DNA of 47,838 bases, taken from an uncultured Acidimicrobiales bacterium. GTDB taxonomy: Bacteria; Actinomycetota; Acidimicrobiia; Acidimicrobiales; UBA10347. The DNA lies in NCBI GenBank assembly GCA_937941245.1, contig CALDYC010000025.1, positions 1-47,838 of the forward strand, written 5' to 3'. The notes beneath the pieces were generated by a model. That model searched no databases. It was not told the DNA's origin and saw nothing but the letters and a program-made list of their open reading frames with translations. Below, in pieces: positions 27,285 through 36,022 of this stretch (within the stretch, counting starts at the first letter, position 1; every line of letters begins with the position of its first letter). The position numbers and the translations under genes were made by a program.

Positions 27285-28304
27285 TCACCTATGTCGGCGT
27301 CCCTTCGGTGAGCGCCGATTCTGCTCTTCGATTTCGCGAGCCTGCTCGGCGAGCTCCTGCCACAGCAGCTGGTAGCGAGACAACCGGGTCGAGTCGAGCG
27401 TGCCCTCGGCAACTGCCGCGCCCACCGCGCAACCGGGCTCGCTTCGGTGGGTGCAATCGCGAAACTTGCACTGCGCAGACAGGCTGTACACGTCGGCAAA
27501 TACTTCATCGAGCGCGACGTCGGCAGCCCACAGCCCAATGGCCCGTATGCCCGGCGTGTCGATCACGATGCCGCCGGATCCGAGCAGAAGTAGTTCTCGC
27601 ACCGTCGTGGTGTGACGGCCACGTCGATCGCCTTCACGTACCTTGCCGGTAGGCACAAGTTCCTCGCCCGCAAGTGCATTGACCAGGCTCGATTTGCCGA
27701 CACCCGACGGGCCGACGAACACGATGGTCTCGCCGGGAGCGATCAACGATTGCAGGTCCTCGATACCGCGCCCATCAACAGCGCTCGTGTGCACCACTGG
27801 GGCGACATCGCCCAACCAGTCCCACTCGCTGACTTCGGTGCGTGACTTGTCGAGTTTGTTCAGCACGACGATCGGTTCGGCCCCGCTGTCAATCGCCAGA
27901 ACGAGGAACCGTTCGATGCGCGCTTCGTTGGTGTCTTGGTCGAGGCCGTGCACAACGGCCACCTTGTCGACGTTTGACACTAAGACCTGATCCGAGGCCC
28001 GCTCGGCAGGATCGCGGCGCACAATCGAGGTCCGGCGGGTCAGAACGTGCGAGACCACCCAGCCAAGCGCTTCGTCGGCGGTCAACCCGACCCAGTCGCC
28101 GGTGACGGGAGCAACGTCGCTCTGGGCCCGTTGCGAATCGCTGAGCGCACGGATCTGTCCGCCGTCGGTCACGACATCGCATTCGCCGCGGTCAACTCGC
28201 ACCACCCGCCCCAGCTGCCCTGCAGCCGGGGCAACGGCCGCGAATTCGTCCCGAACGGTGCCGGTCAGACCGAGACGGCCGAGGCCTGGGGACGATTCAC
28301 TCAC
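27285..28304 (-). CDS. rsgA: Ribosome small subunit-dependent GTPase RsgA
   Basis: From the GTG at 28304 this is a 339-residue circularly permuted GTPase; an in-frame ATG at 28337 would add 11 residues. An N-terminal OB-fold-like domain is followed by the permuted motifs: G4 VVLNKLDK, G5-like HTSAVDG, then G1 GPSGVGKSSLVNAL, G2 RGRHTTT and G3 DTPGI. The C-terminal zinc knuckle is CKFRDCTHRSEPGC. RsgA tests maturation of the 30S subunit. The last 20 residues are basic (RRSPKGRRHR), suiting rRNA contact. It is divergent from the molybdopterin oxidoreductase. Confidence 0.94.
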   Translation of the reverse strand: MSESSPGLGRLGLTGTVRDEFAAVAPAAGQLGRVVRVDRGECDVVTDGGQIRALSDSQRAQSDVAPVTGDWVGLTADEALGWVVSHVLTRRTSIVRRDPAERASDQVLVSNVDKVAVVHGLDQDTNEARIERFLVLAIDSGAEPIVVLNKLDKSRTEVSEWDWLGDVAPVVHTSAVDGRGIEDLQSLIAPGETIVFVGPSGVGKSSLVNALAGEELVPTGKVREGDRRGRHTTTVRELLLLGSGGIVIDTPGIRAIGLWAADVALDEVFADVYSLSAQCKFRDCTHRSEPGCAVGAAVAEGTLDSTRLSRYQLLWQELAEQAREIEEQNRRSPKGRRHR

Positions 28305-28390
28305 GTGTGCGACTGTAGGACGAGCTGTTAACAACATGTTTCGCGTGATCGTGTCGCCATCATGTGCTGTGCCGCGATACTGGACTGGCC

Positions 28391-30115
28391 ATGCACGAGT
28401 CTTCACCTCCGAACCCAACCGTTACAGCGGCTGCCGAAGCTTCGGCGACCGACCCAGCTCGCGAATTGGCTGCTGCGACCGTTGAACGGGGTCGGTGGCG
28501 TGGGGCTTTTGCTGGAGTTCTCGCTGCTGGGGCAGCCCTTGGAGCCGGCGAGCTGCTAGCCGGTATCAGCGCTCGAACTGCATCGCTGGTGGTTCGCGTT
28601 GGCGACGCGGTGATCGACAACGTGCCCGGAAGCATCGAGCGCTGGGCCATCGAGACGCTCGGCGAGAACGACAAGCCTGCATTAGTCATCGGCATTGTCG
28701 TGATTTCGCTACTCATCGGTGCAGCGACCGGACTCGCCGCGTGGCGTCGATTCGGCATCGCCCGGGCAGTCTTTGCAGGATTTGCATTGGTCGGAGCGTT
28801 AGCCACGCTCGGCGACGATCAACACAGCGCATGGCGCGGCTGGCTTGCCGCTGGTGTGGCCGCCATCGTCGGCCTGGCTTCGCTGCGCTTTCTGCTTCGG
28901 GTGGCTGGCGCCCCCTCTGTTGCACCCGACGACTCATTTCGACTCACCCCAAGCCAGAGCCCACAACGCCGGTCCTTTGTGGGCGCAGCCGGCGCAGTCG
29001 CCGCATTTGGCGTAGCCGCTCCGGGTATTGGTGCAATCTTGCGAGACCGCCAGGCGGCGGGGATCGAAGCAGATCGCACTGCGGTCGCTGACGCGCTCGA
29101 CAACGCCGCCGAGGTCACGCCGGCGGCTGCTAGCGAATCCGCTGCGGCACCGACAGCTTCGGAACGGGCGGGGCGGCTGACGACCGCTGCGAATTTCGAC
29201 GACGTCGACGGCATCGCCTCGCTCGTTACCCCCGCCGATGATTTCTACCGCATCGACGCAGCGCTCGCGATTCCCCGCATCGATGTCGACACCTGGTCAA
29301 TGAAGATCACCGGCCTCGTGGACACCGAACTCGAGTTCACCTTCGACGACCTGTTGGCAATGGACCTCGAAGAGCACTTTGTGACGCTGTCTTGTGTCTC
29401 GAACCAGGTCGGCGGCGATCTCGTTGGCAATGCCCAGTGGCTCGGCGTGCCGCTGCGGACCTTGCTCGATAGAGCAGGGGTCCAATCCGACGCTGTTCAG
29501 ATTGTGGGACGCTCAGTCGATGGCTGGACCGGTGCCTTTCCGGTTGCGTATCTCGACGACCCGAACCGAGTCGCGCTCGTCGCTGTAGCGATGAACGGTG
29601 AGCCGCTGCCGGTCCGACACGGCTTCCCGGTGCGCTTGGTTATTGCTGGTCTGTATGGCTACGTGTCGGCGACCAAGTGGCTGAAGGAGATCGAACTCAC
29701 CACTGCGAACTTCGATGGCTACTGGATCACCCGCGGCTGGTCACGAGAGGGGCCGATCAAGACCCAGTCGCGCATTGATGTACCGGCTTCGAACGCAACC
29801 CTGAACGCCGGGTCAACGCCGATTGCCGGCGTGGCGTGGGCCCCCGATCGCGGCATCGACAAGGTCGAAGTGCAAGTGTCGGCAATCGTCGACGGAGCTG
29901 AAGAGCCGGGTCCGTGGGCGGTCGCCGAGCTGTCCGAAGAACTTGCCGAGACTGCCTGGCGTCAATGGTTCTTGCCGTGGGAAGCCACGCCGGGCATTTA
30001 CACGTTGCGGGTGCGGGCAACGGACAGTCTCGGCGATACCCAGACTTCCGAAATCACTGATCCCGCCCCTGATGGCGCCACTGGCCACCATGCGATTGCT
30101 GTCCGCATCACCTGA
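28391..30115 (+). CDS. Membrane-anchored molybdopterin-dependent oxidoreductase (sulfite oxidase family)
   Basis: A 574-residue protein from the ATG at 28391. The N-terminal 220 residues hold five hydrophobic segments (about 37-58, 95-117, 122-141, 150-169 and 195-217). A twin-arginine motif (PQRRSFVG, Arg193-194) lies just before the last. Residues 275-440 are the sulfite-oxidase-type molybdopterin domain, with Cys335 in TLSCVSN as the likely Mo ligand, followed by VDGWTGAFPV, VRHGFPVRLVIAGLYGYVSATKWL and YWITRGW. Residues 465-570 match the dimerisation (Ig-like) domain. The large domain should face the outside, with the cofactor inserted in the cytoplasm before Tat export. The substrate is unknown. 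Confidence 0.88.
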   Translation: MHESSPPNPTVTAAAEASATDPARELAAATVERGRWRGAFAGVLAAGAALGAGELLAGISARTASLVVRVGDAVIDNVPGSIERWAIETLGENDKPALVIGIVVISLLIGAATGLAAWRRFGIARAVFAGFALVGALATLGDDQHSAWRGWLAAGVAAIVGLASLRFLLRVAGAPSVAPDDSFRLTPSQSPQRRSFVGAAGAVAAFGVAAPGIGAILRDRQAAGIEADRTAVADALDNAAEVTPAAASESAAAPTASERAGRLTTAANFDDVDGIASLVTPADDFYRIDAALAIPRIDVDTWSMKITGLVDTELEFTFDDLLAMDLEEHFVTLSCVSNQVGGDLVGNAQWLGVPLRTLLDRAGVQSDAVQIVGRSVDGWTGAFPVAYLDDPNRVALVAVAMNGEPLPVRHGFPVRLVIAGLYGYVSATKWLKEIELTTANFDGYWITRGWSREGPIKTQSRIDVPASNATLNAGSTPIAGVAWAPDRGIDKVEVQVSAIVDGAEEPGPWAVAELSEELAETAWRQWFLPWEATPGIYTLRVRATDSLGDTQTSEITDPAPDGATGHHAIAVRIT

Positions 30116-30296
30116 GGCCATGAGCGACTCTGTTTGTGGCGAATGACCCGGTTTGGTGCTGCCCCATCACCGCCCGTAGTCGCTATGGTAAGCGGCCGAT
30201 GTTGTCACCCGAGGGGAGACTGCAGACCCAACGTTTCGACTGCGGGTCGTGCGCCAGCCCAATTGGCCTGGCACATCGGGTACATGGAGGTCTGGC

Positions 30297-30614
30297 ATGG
30301 CAAGCCGCCGCGGAGACACATTCGACAAACGACAGCGTGAACGACGCCGCCAAGAAAAGGCTGCAGGCAAGCGCTCCAGGCGTCAAGGCACCGAGCTTTT
30401 GAACGGGCCATTGACAACCACGACCGTGGAACCGCCGCGGCCGGCGGGTCTCGATACCTTGATCGAGAATTTCACGCCGCAAACCCGTGAGCATCGCGAC
30501 CTTCTTGAGAAGTTCTCCATGCTCAAGGAACACCGCAAAGCCGGTGGCATCGATACCGACACCTTCGAGCTGCTTCGTATGGAGATCTTCGAAGAACTGG
30601 GTCTCGAAATCTGA
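30297..30614 (+). CDS. Small basic protein with SHOCT-like C-terminus
   Basis: A 105-residue protein; the ATG at 30297 has GGAGG six bases upstream, a clear ribosome site. The first 35 residues are very basic (SRRGDTFDKRQRERRRQEKA). After a Thr/Pro linker, residues 70-105 (RDLLEKFSMLKEHRKAGGIDTDTFELLRMEIFEELG) resemble a SHOCT-type short C-terminal helix pair. Nucleic acid or ribosome binding is suggested by charge only. The 180 bases upstream show no other gene. Confidence 0.7.
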   Translation: MASRRGDTFDKRQRERRRQEKAAGKRSRRQGTELLNGPLTTTTVEPPRPAGLDTLIENFTPQTREHRDLLEKFSMLKEHRKAGGIDTDTFELLRMEIFEELGLEI

Positions 30615-30675
30615 TCGCCTGGTCGGGTTGACAGGGCCCGATTCGGCCGGTGTTAGAGCACCTGTTGCACGCGCC

Positions 30676-31569
30676 TCAGTCGTTGCCGTCGAGTTCCTCG
30701 ATGGTGCGTGGCCAGTCGTCTTTGAGCAGGCGCGACAATGACCGGTCCGCCAGCCGGCGTCCGTTGGTCTGACAGGTTGCGCAGTAGTTGACTTCGTTCG
30801 ACGCGTACACAATGCGCTGCACCGGCGATTGGCAGACCGGGCAGGGCTTGCCGTAGCGTCCGTGCACGGCCATGTCTGGGCGAAATGCCGTGACCTTGTC
30901 CGGGAACCCGTCACCGACCTCGGCCCTCATTCGTTCGGTGTACTCGGTGAGCGTTGAGATCACTGCGGCGAACAGACGCGCAATCTCATCGTCATCGAGT
31001 TGTCGGGTGCGTTTGACTGGTGAGAGCCCTGCGTGCAGCAGGATTTCGTCTGAGTAGGCATTGCCGATTCCGCTGAATATCGCGGGCATCGTGAGAGCGC
31101 GTTTGAGGGTTCGGTTTTGTGATGTGAGTCGCTGGCTGAACTGCTCGACGTCGAGCATGAACGGGTCCAGCCCGCCGCGGTCGTGGTCATCGGCGAGGGT
31201 CTGCTCACCGCGCAGCAGCCAGACCGAAGCTCGCTTCTTCGACGCTGCTTCGGTCAGGTGAAGTGAACCCGTGTCAAACGTGATCGCCATCAACAAGTTG
31301 CGGTTGCCTTTGGCGTCGGGCGCGTGCCAGCGCAGCCGACCAGCGACCATGAGATGTATGACGAGGAACAGTTCATCATCAAAGGTCAAGATGAGCCGTT
31401 TGCCGAGCCGGCGAGTGCCGTTCGGTGCCTGGCCAACGAGGAGCGCTATTGGTGGGTCATAACTCTTGAGGACCGAGACTCCCTTGATCGTGATATCTCG
31501 AATTGGTTGACCCACGACATGGCGTTCGAGTGCCTCGAGATAGGCGACGACATCGGGATATTCAGGCAT
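30676..31569 (-). CDS. Fpg/Nei family DNA glycosylase
   Basis: A 297-residue base-excision repair enzyme. After Met removal the N-terminal Pro2 acts as the nucleophile in this family, and Glu3 is present (MPEYPDVVAYLEAL). A strand lysine occurs in LGKRLILTFDDELFLVIHLM. The helix-two-turn-helix is GIGNAYSDEILLHAGLSP, and the zinc finger runs CPVCQ...CATCQ. The N-terminus differs from the MPELPEVE of typical MutM, so this is probably a less-studied Fpg/Nei subfamily, and oxidised-purine versus pyrimidine specificity is open. It is divergent from the next gene by 23 bases. Confidence 0.92.
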   Translation of the reverse strand: MPEYPDVVAYLEALERHVVGQPIRDITIKGVSVLKSYDPPIALLVGQAPNGTRRLGKRLILTFDDELFLVIHLMVAGRLRWHAPDAKGNRNLLMAITFDTGSLHLTEAASKKRASVWLLRGEQTLADDHDRGGLDPFMLDVEQFSQRLTSQNRTLKRALTMPAIFSGIGNAYSDEILLHAGLSPVKRTRQLDDDEIARLFAAVISTLTEYTERMRAEVGDGFPDKVTAFRPDMAVHGRYGKPCPVCQSPVQRIVYASNEVNYCATCQTNGRRLADRSLSRLLKDDWPRTIEELDGND

Positions 31570-31592
31570 TGCACAACGGTACTCTCACGGGT

Positions 31593-31913
31593 GTGACCGC
31601 AACCGACCTGGCGCTCGACGTCCGCCTGCACGAGCTGCATGCCCGGCTATCGAGTTGCGTGGCCGAAGACGCCGACGCGTTCATTAGCGGACCCTCGCTT
31701 ACCCAGGCGCTGCATCTGGTCCGAACGCTCACCATCGAACTCATCGACATCGAACGAGTCGGTATCGAGCTGGGCGACATCGAGCTGATCGACGAACCCC
31801 AGCTCGTTGCCTCGGGTCCGCCGACCGACCCGGCCGAAGCCGCAGAACCCATGTTGTGTCGCGACCTGCTTCTCGGCGTCGAGCTGCTTGGACAGGCTTT
31901 GATCGCATGCTGA
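31593..31913 (+). CDS. Small hypothetical protein preceding an ABC-F gene
   Basis: A 106-residue acidic, mostly helical protein starting at a GTG. The sequence LHELHARLSSCVAEDADAF, then an Ile/Glu/Asp-rich stretch (ELIDIERVGIELGDIELID), has no recognised domain. It overlaps the ABC-F start by seven bases, so the two are likely co-translated; it may be a cofactor of the ABC-F protein or simply sit in its leader. A longer frame upstream overlaps the glycosylase promoter and is unlikely. Confidence 0.6.
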   Translation: MTATDLALDVRLHELHARLSSCVAEDADAFISGPSLTQALHLVRTLTIELIDIERVGIELGDIELIDEPQLVASGPPTDPAEAAEPMLCRDLLLGVELLGQALIAC

Positions 31914-33874
31914 CCGCTTCGGCTCTTTCCAAAAGTTTCGGTGGACGCCAGCTGTACCGCGACGTGACCCTCGAGTTGCGGCCCGGGCGACGCGTGGCCC
32001 TGGTCGGCGGCAACGGCGCTGGCAAGACCACCTTGATCGCAATGCTGATGGGCGAGGTCGACCCCGACACCGGATCGGTACACCGACCCGCTGATCTGCA
32101 AATCGGCTACCTGCCCCAGGACTTGGCAGATGACCCCCAAGGCACAGTCATTGCCGAAGCAATGTCGGGCGATGAGCGTTTACAAAAGGCACGCACCGAA
32201 CTCGCTGAGCTCGAGAGCCGACTGACCGCGTCGACCGGCGATGACGCCGCTTTGATCGAGGCATTCAGCAATGCCCAGGCCCACTTTGAACAGCTCGGTG
32301 GGTATTCGGCCGAAGCCGATGCGCACCGGGTGCTCGCTGGCCTCGGCTTCAAGGCCGACGATGCTGAGCGTGCCCTATCCGAGCTGTCTGGCGGGTGGCG
32401 CATGCGGGCTGCACTTGCTCGGCTGCTCGTTGCTCGGCCCGATGTGTTGATCCTCGACGAACCGACCAACCACCTCGATGTCGACAGTGTGGCGTGGCTC
32501 GAAGCGCACCTGTCTGAATGGTCATCGGCTCTGCTGTTTGTCTCGCACGACCGTGACTTCATCGACGCGGTTGCCGAGCGGGTGATCGACCTCAGCGGCG
32601 GCACCGCGACCGAGTACGTAGGCGGGTTCGCCGAGTTCGTGGTGCAGCGCGAAGAACGTATTGCGGCAGCCCAGGCATCGGCAGCGGGCCAGGCCCGCAA
32701 GGTCGCGCAAGTCGAGCAGTTCATCGACCGGTTTCGGTACAAGGCGACCAAGGCACGCCAGGTGCAGAGCCGGATCAAGACGCTTGAGAAACTCGACAAG
32801 ATCGAGGTCCCCACGCTCGAAGCGGTGCGGTCTAAGTTCGCGTTCCCTGAGCCTCGACGATCGGCGCGCGTCGTGGTGCAGATGGAAAAGGTCCAGGCTG
32901 GCTACGTCGCTGACCAGCCCATTTTGAGCAACGTTGACTTGGTGATCGAGCGGGGCCAGAAGGTTGCGCTCATCGGTCCGAACGGCGCCGGAAAGACCAC
33001 GCTCGTCAAACTGATGTTGTCCGAGCTTGCCCCGTTGGCCGGTGAGGTCACGATTGGCAACAACGTCGACATCGCAACCTTTGCGCAGCATCAGACCGAG
33101 GTCCTCGACGAGTCCCGTTCCGCACATGCTGAGCTCATGGCCACGATGGGCGACATGGGCACGCGCAACTTGCGAACAGTGCTCGGCAGTTTCGGGTTCA
33201 GCGGCGAGGCCGCTGACCGCCAGATCTCCGAGTTAAGCGGTGGTGAACGCACGCGTCTGGCGTTGGCGAAAACCATGATCCATCCGGTCAACCTTTTGAT
33301 CCTGGACGAACCAACAAACCACCTGGATCTGCCGTCGTGCGATCTGCTCGAAGAGGCGCTTCAGGCATACCCGGGCACGGTGATCATCGTCACCCACGAT
33401 CGCCACCTGATCCGCTCGGTAGCCGACCACCTGGTCGAGGTACGAGACGGCACGGTCACCTGGCACGACGACGTGACCGACGCGGCCCTGGCACCTGCAC
33501 CGCTTGCGGCCGCCCGTCCGGCGCGCACCGCCGGCAAAGCTTCCAAAGCCTCCAAAGCTGCCACGCCGGCTCAGCCTGCGGCGGCATCGCCAGGCAATCG
33601 CAAACAGCAGAAGCGGGCCGATGCCACTGAACGAAACACCCGGCATCAAAACACCAAGCAGCTTCGTGCCGAGATCCGCAAAGTCGAACGCCAGTGGGAA
33701 AAGGCCGAGGCCCGCGTCGCAGAGCTGCAGGGTCAGCTCGCTGATCCCGAGATCTATGGCGACGGCGCCAAGGTCGCCGAGCTGGCCAAAGAACACGACG
33801 CTGCCAAAGACCAAGCTGGAGTGCTGTCCGCTCGATGGGAATCACTCTCGACCGCACTTGAACAGGTCACCTGA
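31907..33874 (+). CDS. ABC-F family ATP-binding protein (Uup/EttA-like)
   Basis: A 655-residue protein with two ABC domains and no membrane segment. Domain 1: GGNGAGKTTL, LSGGWRMRAALARLL and VLILDEPTNHLD. Domain 2: GPNGAGKTTL, LSGGERTRLALAKT and LLILDEPTNHLD. An inter-domain linker of about 70 residues rich in Arg/Lys (VEQFIDRFRYKATKARQVQSR) fits the P-site tRNA interaction motif that contacts the ribosome. The C-terminus has an Ala/Pro/Lys linker followed by a coiled coil (QLRAEIRKVERQWEKAEARVAELQ), as in Uup. The role is in translation or ribosome rescue. I chose the ATG at 31907 because it gives the canonical MLTASALSKSFGG start. Confidence 0.93.
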   Translation: MLTASALSKSFGGRQLYRDVTLELRPGRRVALVGGNGAGKTTLIAMLMGEVDPDTGSVHRPADLQIGYLPQDLADDPQGTVIAEAMSGDERLQKARTELAELESRLTASTGDDAALIEAFSNAQAHFEQLGGYSAEADAHRVLAGLGFKADDAERALSELSGGWRMRAALARLLVARPDVLILDEPTNHLDVDSVAWLEAHLSEWSSALLFVSHDRDFIDAVAERVIDLSGGTATEYVGGFAEFVVQREERIAAAQASAAGQARKVAQVEQFIDRFRYKATKARQVQSRIKTLEKLDKIEVPTLEAVRSKFAFPEPRRSARVVVQMEKVQAGYVADQPILSNVDLVIERGQKVALIGPNGAGKTTLVKLMLSELAPLAGEVTIGNNVDIATFAQHQTEVLDESRSAHAELMATMGDMGTRNLRTVLGSFGFSGEAADRQISELSGGERTRLALAKTMIHPVNLLILDEPTNHLDLPSCDLLEEALQAYPGTVIIVTHDRHLIRSVADHLVEVRDGTVTWHDDVTDAALAPAPLAAARPARTAGKASKASKAATPAQPAAASPGNRKQQKRADATERNTRHQNTKQLRAEIRKVERQWEKAEARVAELQGQLADPEIYGDGAKVAELAKEHDAAKDQAGVLSARWESLSTALEQVT

Positions 33875-33891
33875 GTTCGCGCGAAGCGAAC
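33875..33891. terminator. Possible hairpin between convergent ABC-F and kinase genes
   Basis: GTTCGC (33875-33880) pairs with GCGAAC (33886-33891) around a five-base loop, immediately after the ABC-F stop. There is no T-tract, so this is only a weak terminator candidate. Confidence 0.25.
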
Positions 33892-33920
33892 GGCGCCCAG
33901 TGCAGACGGCTATCTGGCGT

Positions 33921-35921
33921 TCAACAGGTTGCGTTCACCGTGTCGAGCACGTCTGACGGGTCGACGAAGCCCGCTCTTTTCGCTTCGCCTGGCTGCGAAC
34001 CAAAAATGCGGAGCGTGTCCTCGTTGGTCTGCACCACGGTCATCGCTGACACATCAGCGATCCAGGTGACGCAAAACACTGTGGTGATGTCGTCGCCGTT
34101 CCATCGTTCGTGGCCGATCAGACCCAGGCGCCACTCGGCCGGTCCGTCACCTTCTGCGACGCGACGGACCGGCACCAAAAAGCTCTGAGCGAGCGGCCCC
34201 CAGCCATCGACAAATGCTGCATCTGTCAACGTCGCTTTGGCCGGTTCGAGCGCCCGAACGGTGGACCACTGTTCTTGCGCGAACGCGTCTGACAACTGTT
34301 GCAGCAACAAGAGCTCGGCGATCGCTGGCGACGCCGCCTGGGTGACCATGGCCGAGGTCAGCGACCGGTCCAGGTCATCGCATGTTTGCCGTGGAGGTTC
34401 GGCGCTCCATCCGGCTTCGATCCCGACCGCAGCGACCACCGGGACCGATGAGCTTCCGGCTCGCGACACCATCGCGACGAGCTCACCAGCTTCGGTCATG
34501 ATGAGTGCGCCGCGCTCGACGGAACTGTCGTCGCCAAGTTCGACCTCGAAGCCGTCGAGCCCATCGTCGAATAGCTGAGCAGCAACCGCATCGCCAGACC
34601 GGTCGACAACGACGACGCTCATTCCTGACATCGCACGAGCAACATCGATTCCCGCGGGAGCCGCTGCTAGCTGGGCCATGCCGAGAGCCCGTTCGGGGTG
34701 GGTGCTCATCGGTTCGGCTGGCACAGACTCGCCGGATCGCACGACCTGGACCAGCCACGGCGCATTGATGACATAGTCCGCGGTCAGCACCAACCCGTTG
34801 GGCAGAACCATGCCGGGAGCGACGTTTACCCCGACGCAGCTGAACCCTTCGACGGTGACCGCGCTTAGTGCGGCCTGTCGCGCGGCGACAGCAAACCGAT
34901 CGATTTGGTCATCGCCAGCTCCAACTGTTGGCGCCGATACGACGGTTGAGGCTGGTTCGGTCGCGTCGGTCGTCCCAGCACCTCGCCCCAACCCGCTCAT
35001 GAGGGCGACCGCCCCTGCGACGACTGCCGCCACGATCACCGCTGCGACCGCTAGATGGCGACTGTGGGCAGCGAACCAACCGCGACGTCTGGCGGGGCTC
35101 ATATCGACGTTGGCAAGCAGATGGGCCAGTTCACCGGCCGAGGCTGGTCGCTGCGCCGGGTCGTGGTTCATGGCTGCGTGTACGACACGCTGCAACCCGG
35201 GTGGCACCGATCCAGCGAGCTCAGGAAGTGGTTCCTCGTTGATGCGACGCATGAGGGCAAGCACCCCGACGGCCCCATCGGTGTCAGCATGTGCTGCTCG
35301 CCCGTTCAGCAACGCAAAGAGGGTCGCCCCGATCGAGTAGACGTCGCCGGCGACCGCCGGGTGTGCTCCGTCGAAGACTTCGGGGGCGGTGTAGAGCGGG
35401 GTCATCGTCAGCGCCTGCGACGTCTCTGCCCCATCGTCAAACAGGTGCGCGATGCCAAAGTCGGCGACCCAGGGTCGTGTGTGGCGGTCCACCAATATGT
35501 TGGCCGGCTTGATGTCACGATGCAGCACCCCGTTGCGGTGCGCTGCTTCGACTGCGGTGCAGATCGCAATGCCGAGATCGCGCACCTGCGAGCTCTCGAG
35601 CGGCCCGCGTGCGTCGAGGTGGTCTTGCAGGCTGCCGCCGGCGTACCACGGCATGATCAAATACGGCTGGCCGCTAGTCGTGAACCCGGTGTCGTACACG
35701 GGCGCTATGCCTTGCACACTGCTCAAGCGCCCCATTGCTCGCCGTTCGCGGTCGAAACGCCGCCGGGTCGCTTCGGTTTCGAAGCCAATGAGCACCTTGA
35801 CGACAACGGTGCGGTCGAGCGCAGGTTGGCGTGCGCTGTATACGACGGCGTTGCCTCCGCTGCCGATTCGACGCAGGTCGGCCAGCCCGGCGATGCCGAG
35901 GTCGACCGGAACGTCGGTCAC
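33921..35921 (-). CDS. Transmembrane Ser/Thr protein kinase with degenerate trypsin-like sensor domain
   Basis: A 666-residue protein. Residues 13-270 are a Hanks-type kinase with intact catalytic parts: the G-loop GSGGNAVV, Lys42, HRDIKPAN (Asp136), DFG (Asp154) and APE (179-181). A membrane helix spans about 289-310. The outer region 345-505 can be matched to trypsin/HtrA strands (GMVLPNGLVLTADYVINA; VERGALIMTEAGELVAMVS), but Tyr383 replaces the catalytic His, the Asp strand reads RALGMAQL, and the GNSGG serine loop is missing. It therefore looks like a pseudo-protease. A C-terminal domain (511-666) with Cys514, Cys617 and Cys666 follows and is unrecognised. It probably signals envelope state inward by phosphorylation. 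Confidence 0.87.
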   Translation of the reverse strand: MTDVPVDLGIAGLADLRRIGSGGNAVVYSARQPALDRTVVVKVLIGFETEATRRRFDRERRAMGRLSSVQGIAPVYDTGFTTSGQPYLIMPWYAGGSLQDHLDARGPLESSQVRDLGIAICTAVEAAHRNGVLHRDIKPANILVDRHTRPWVADFGIAHLFDDGAETSQALTMTPLYTAPEVFDGAHPAVAGDVYSIGATLFALLNGRAAHADTDGAVGVLALMRRINEEPLPELAGSVPPGLQRVVHAAMNHDPAQRPASAGELAHLLANVDMSPARRRGWFAAHSRHLAVAAVIVAAVVAGAVALMSGLGRGAGTTDATEPASTVVSAPTVGAGDDQIDRFAVAARQAALSAVTVEGFSCVGVNVAPGMVLPNGLVLTADYVINAPWLVQVVRSGESVPAEPMSTHPERALGMAQLAAAPAGIDVARAMSGMSVVVVDRSGDAVAAQLFDDGLDGFEVELGDDSSVERGALIMTEAGELVAMVSRAGSSSVPVVAAVGIEAGWSAEPPRQTCDDLDRSLTSAMVTQAASPAIAELLLLQQLSDAFAQEQWSTVRALEPAKATLTDAAFVDGWGPLAQSFLVPVRRVAEGDGPAEWRLGLIGHERWNGDDITTVFCVTWIADVSAMTVVQTNEDTLRIFGSQPGEAKRAGFVDPSDVLDTVNATC

Positions 35922-36022
35922 CGTGACACTCTCATGTGGCCGTCCATCTGGCCGTCGGGCCCGTCATCGCGAATATGGGGTGACAATAACCGACACGGCA
36001 GCGGCCACGACCGGCATCGGGG

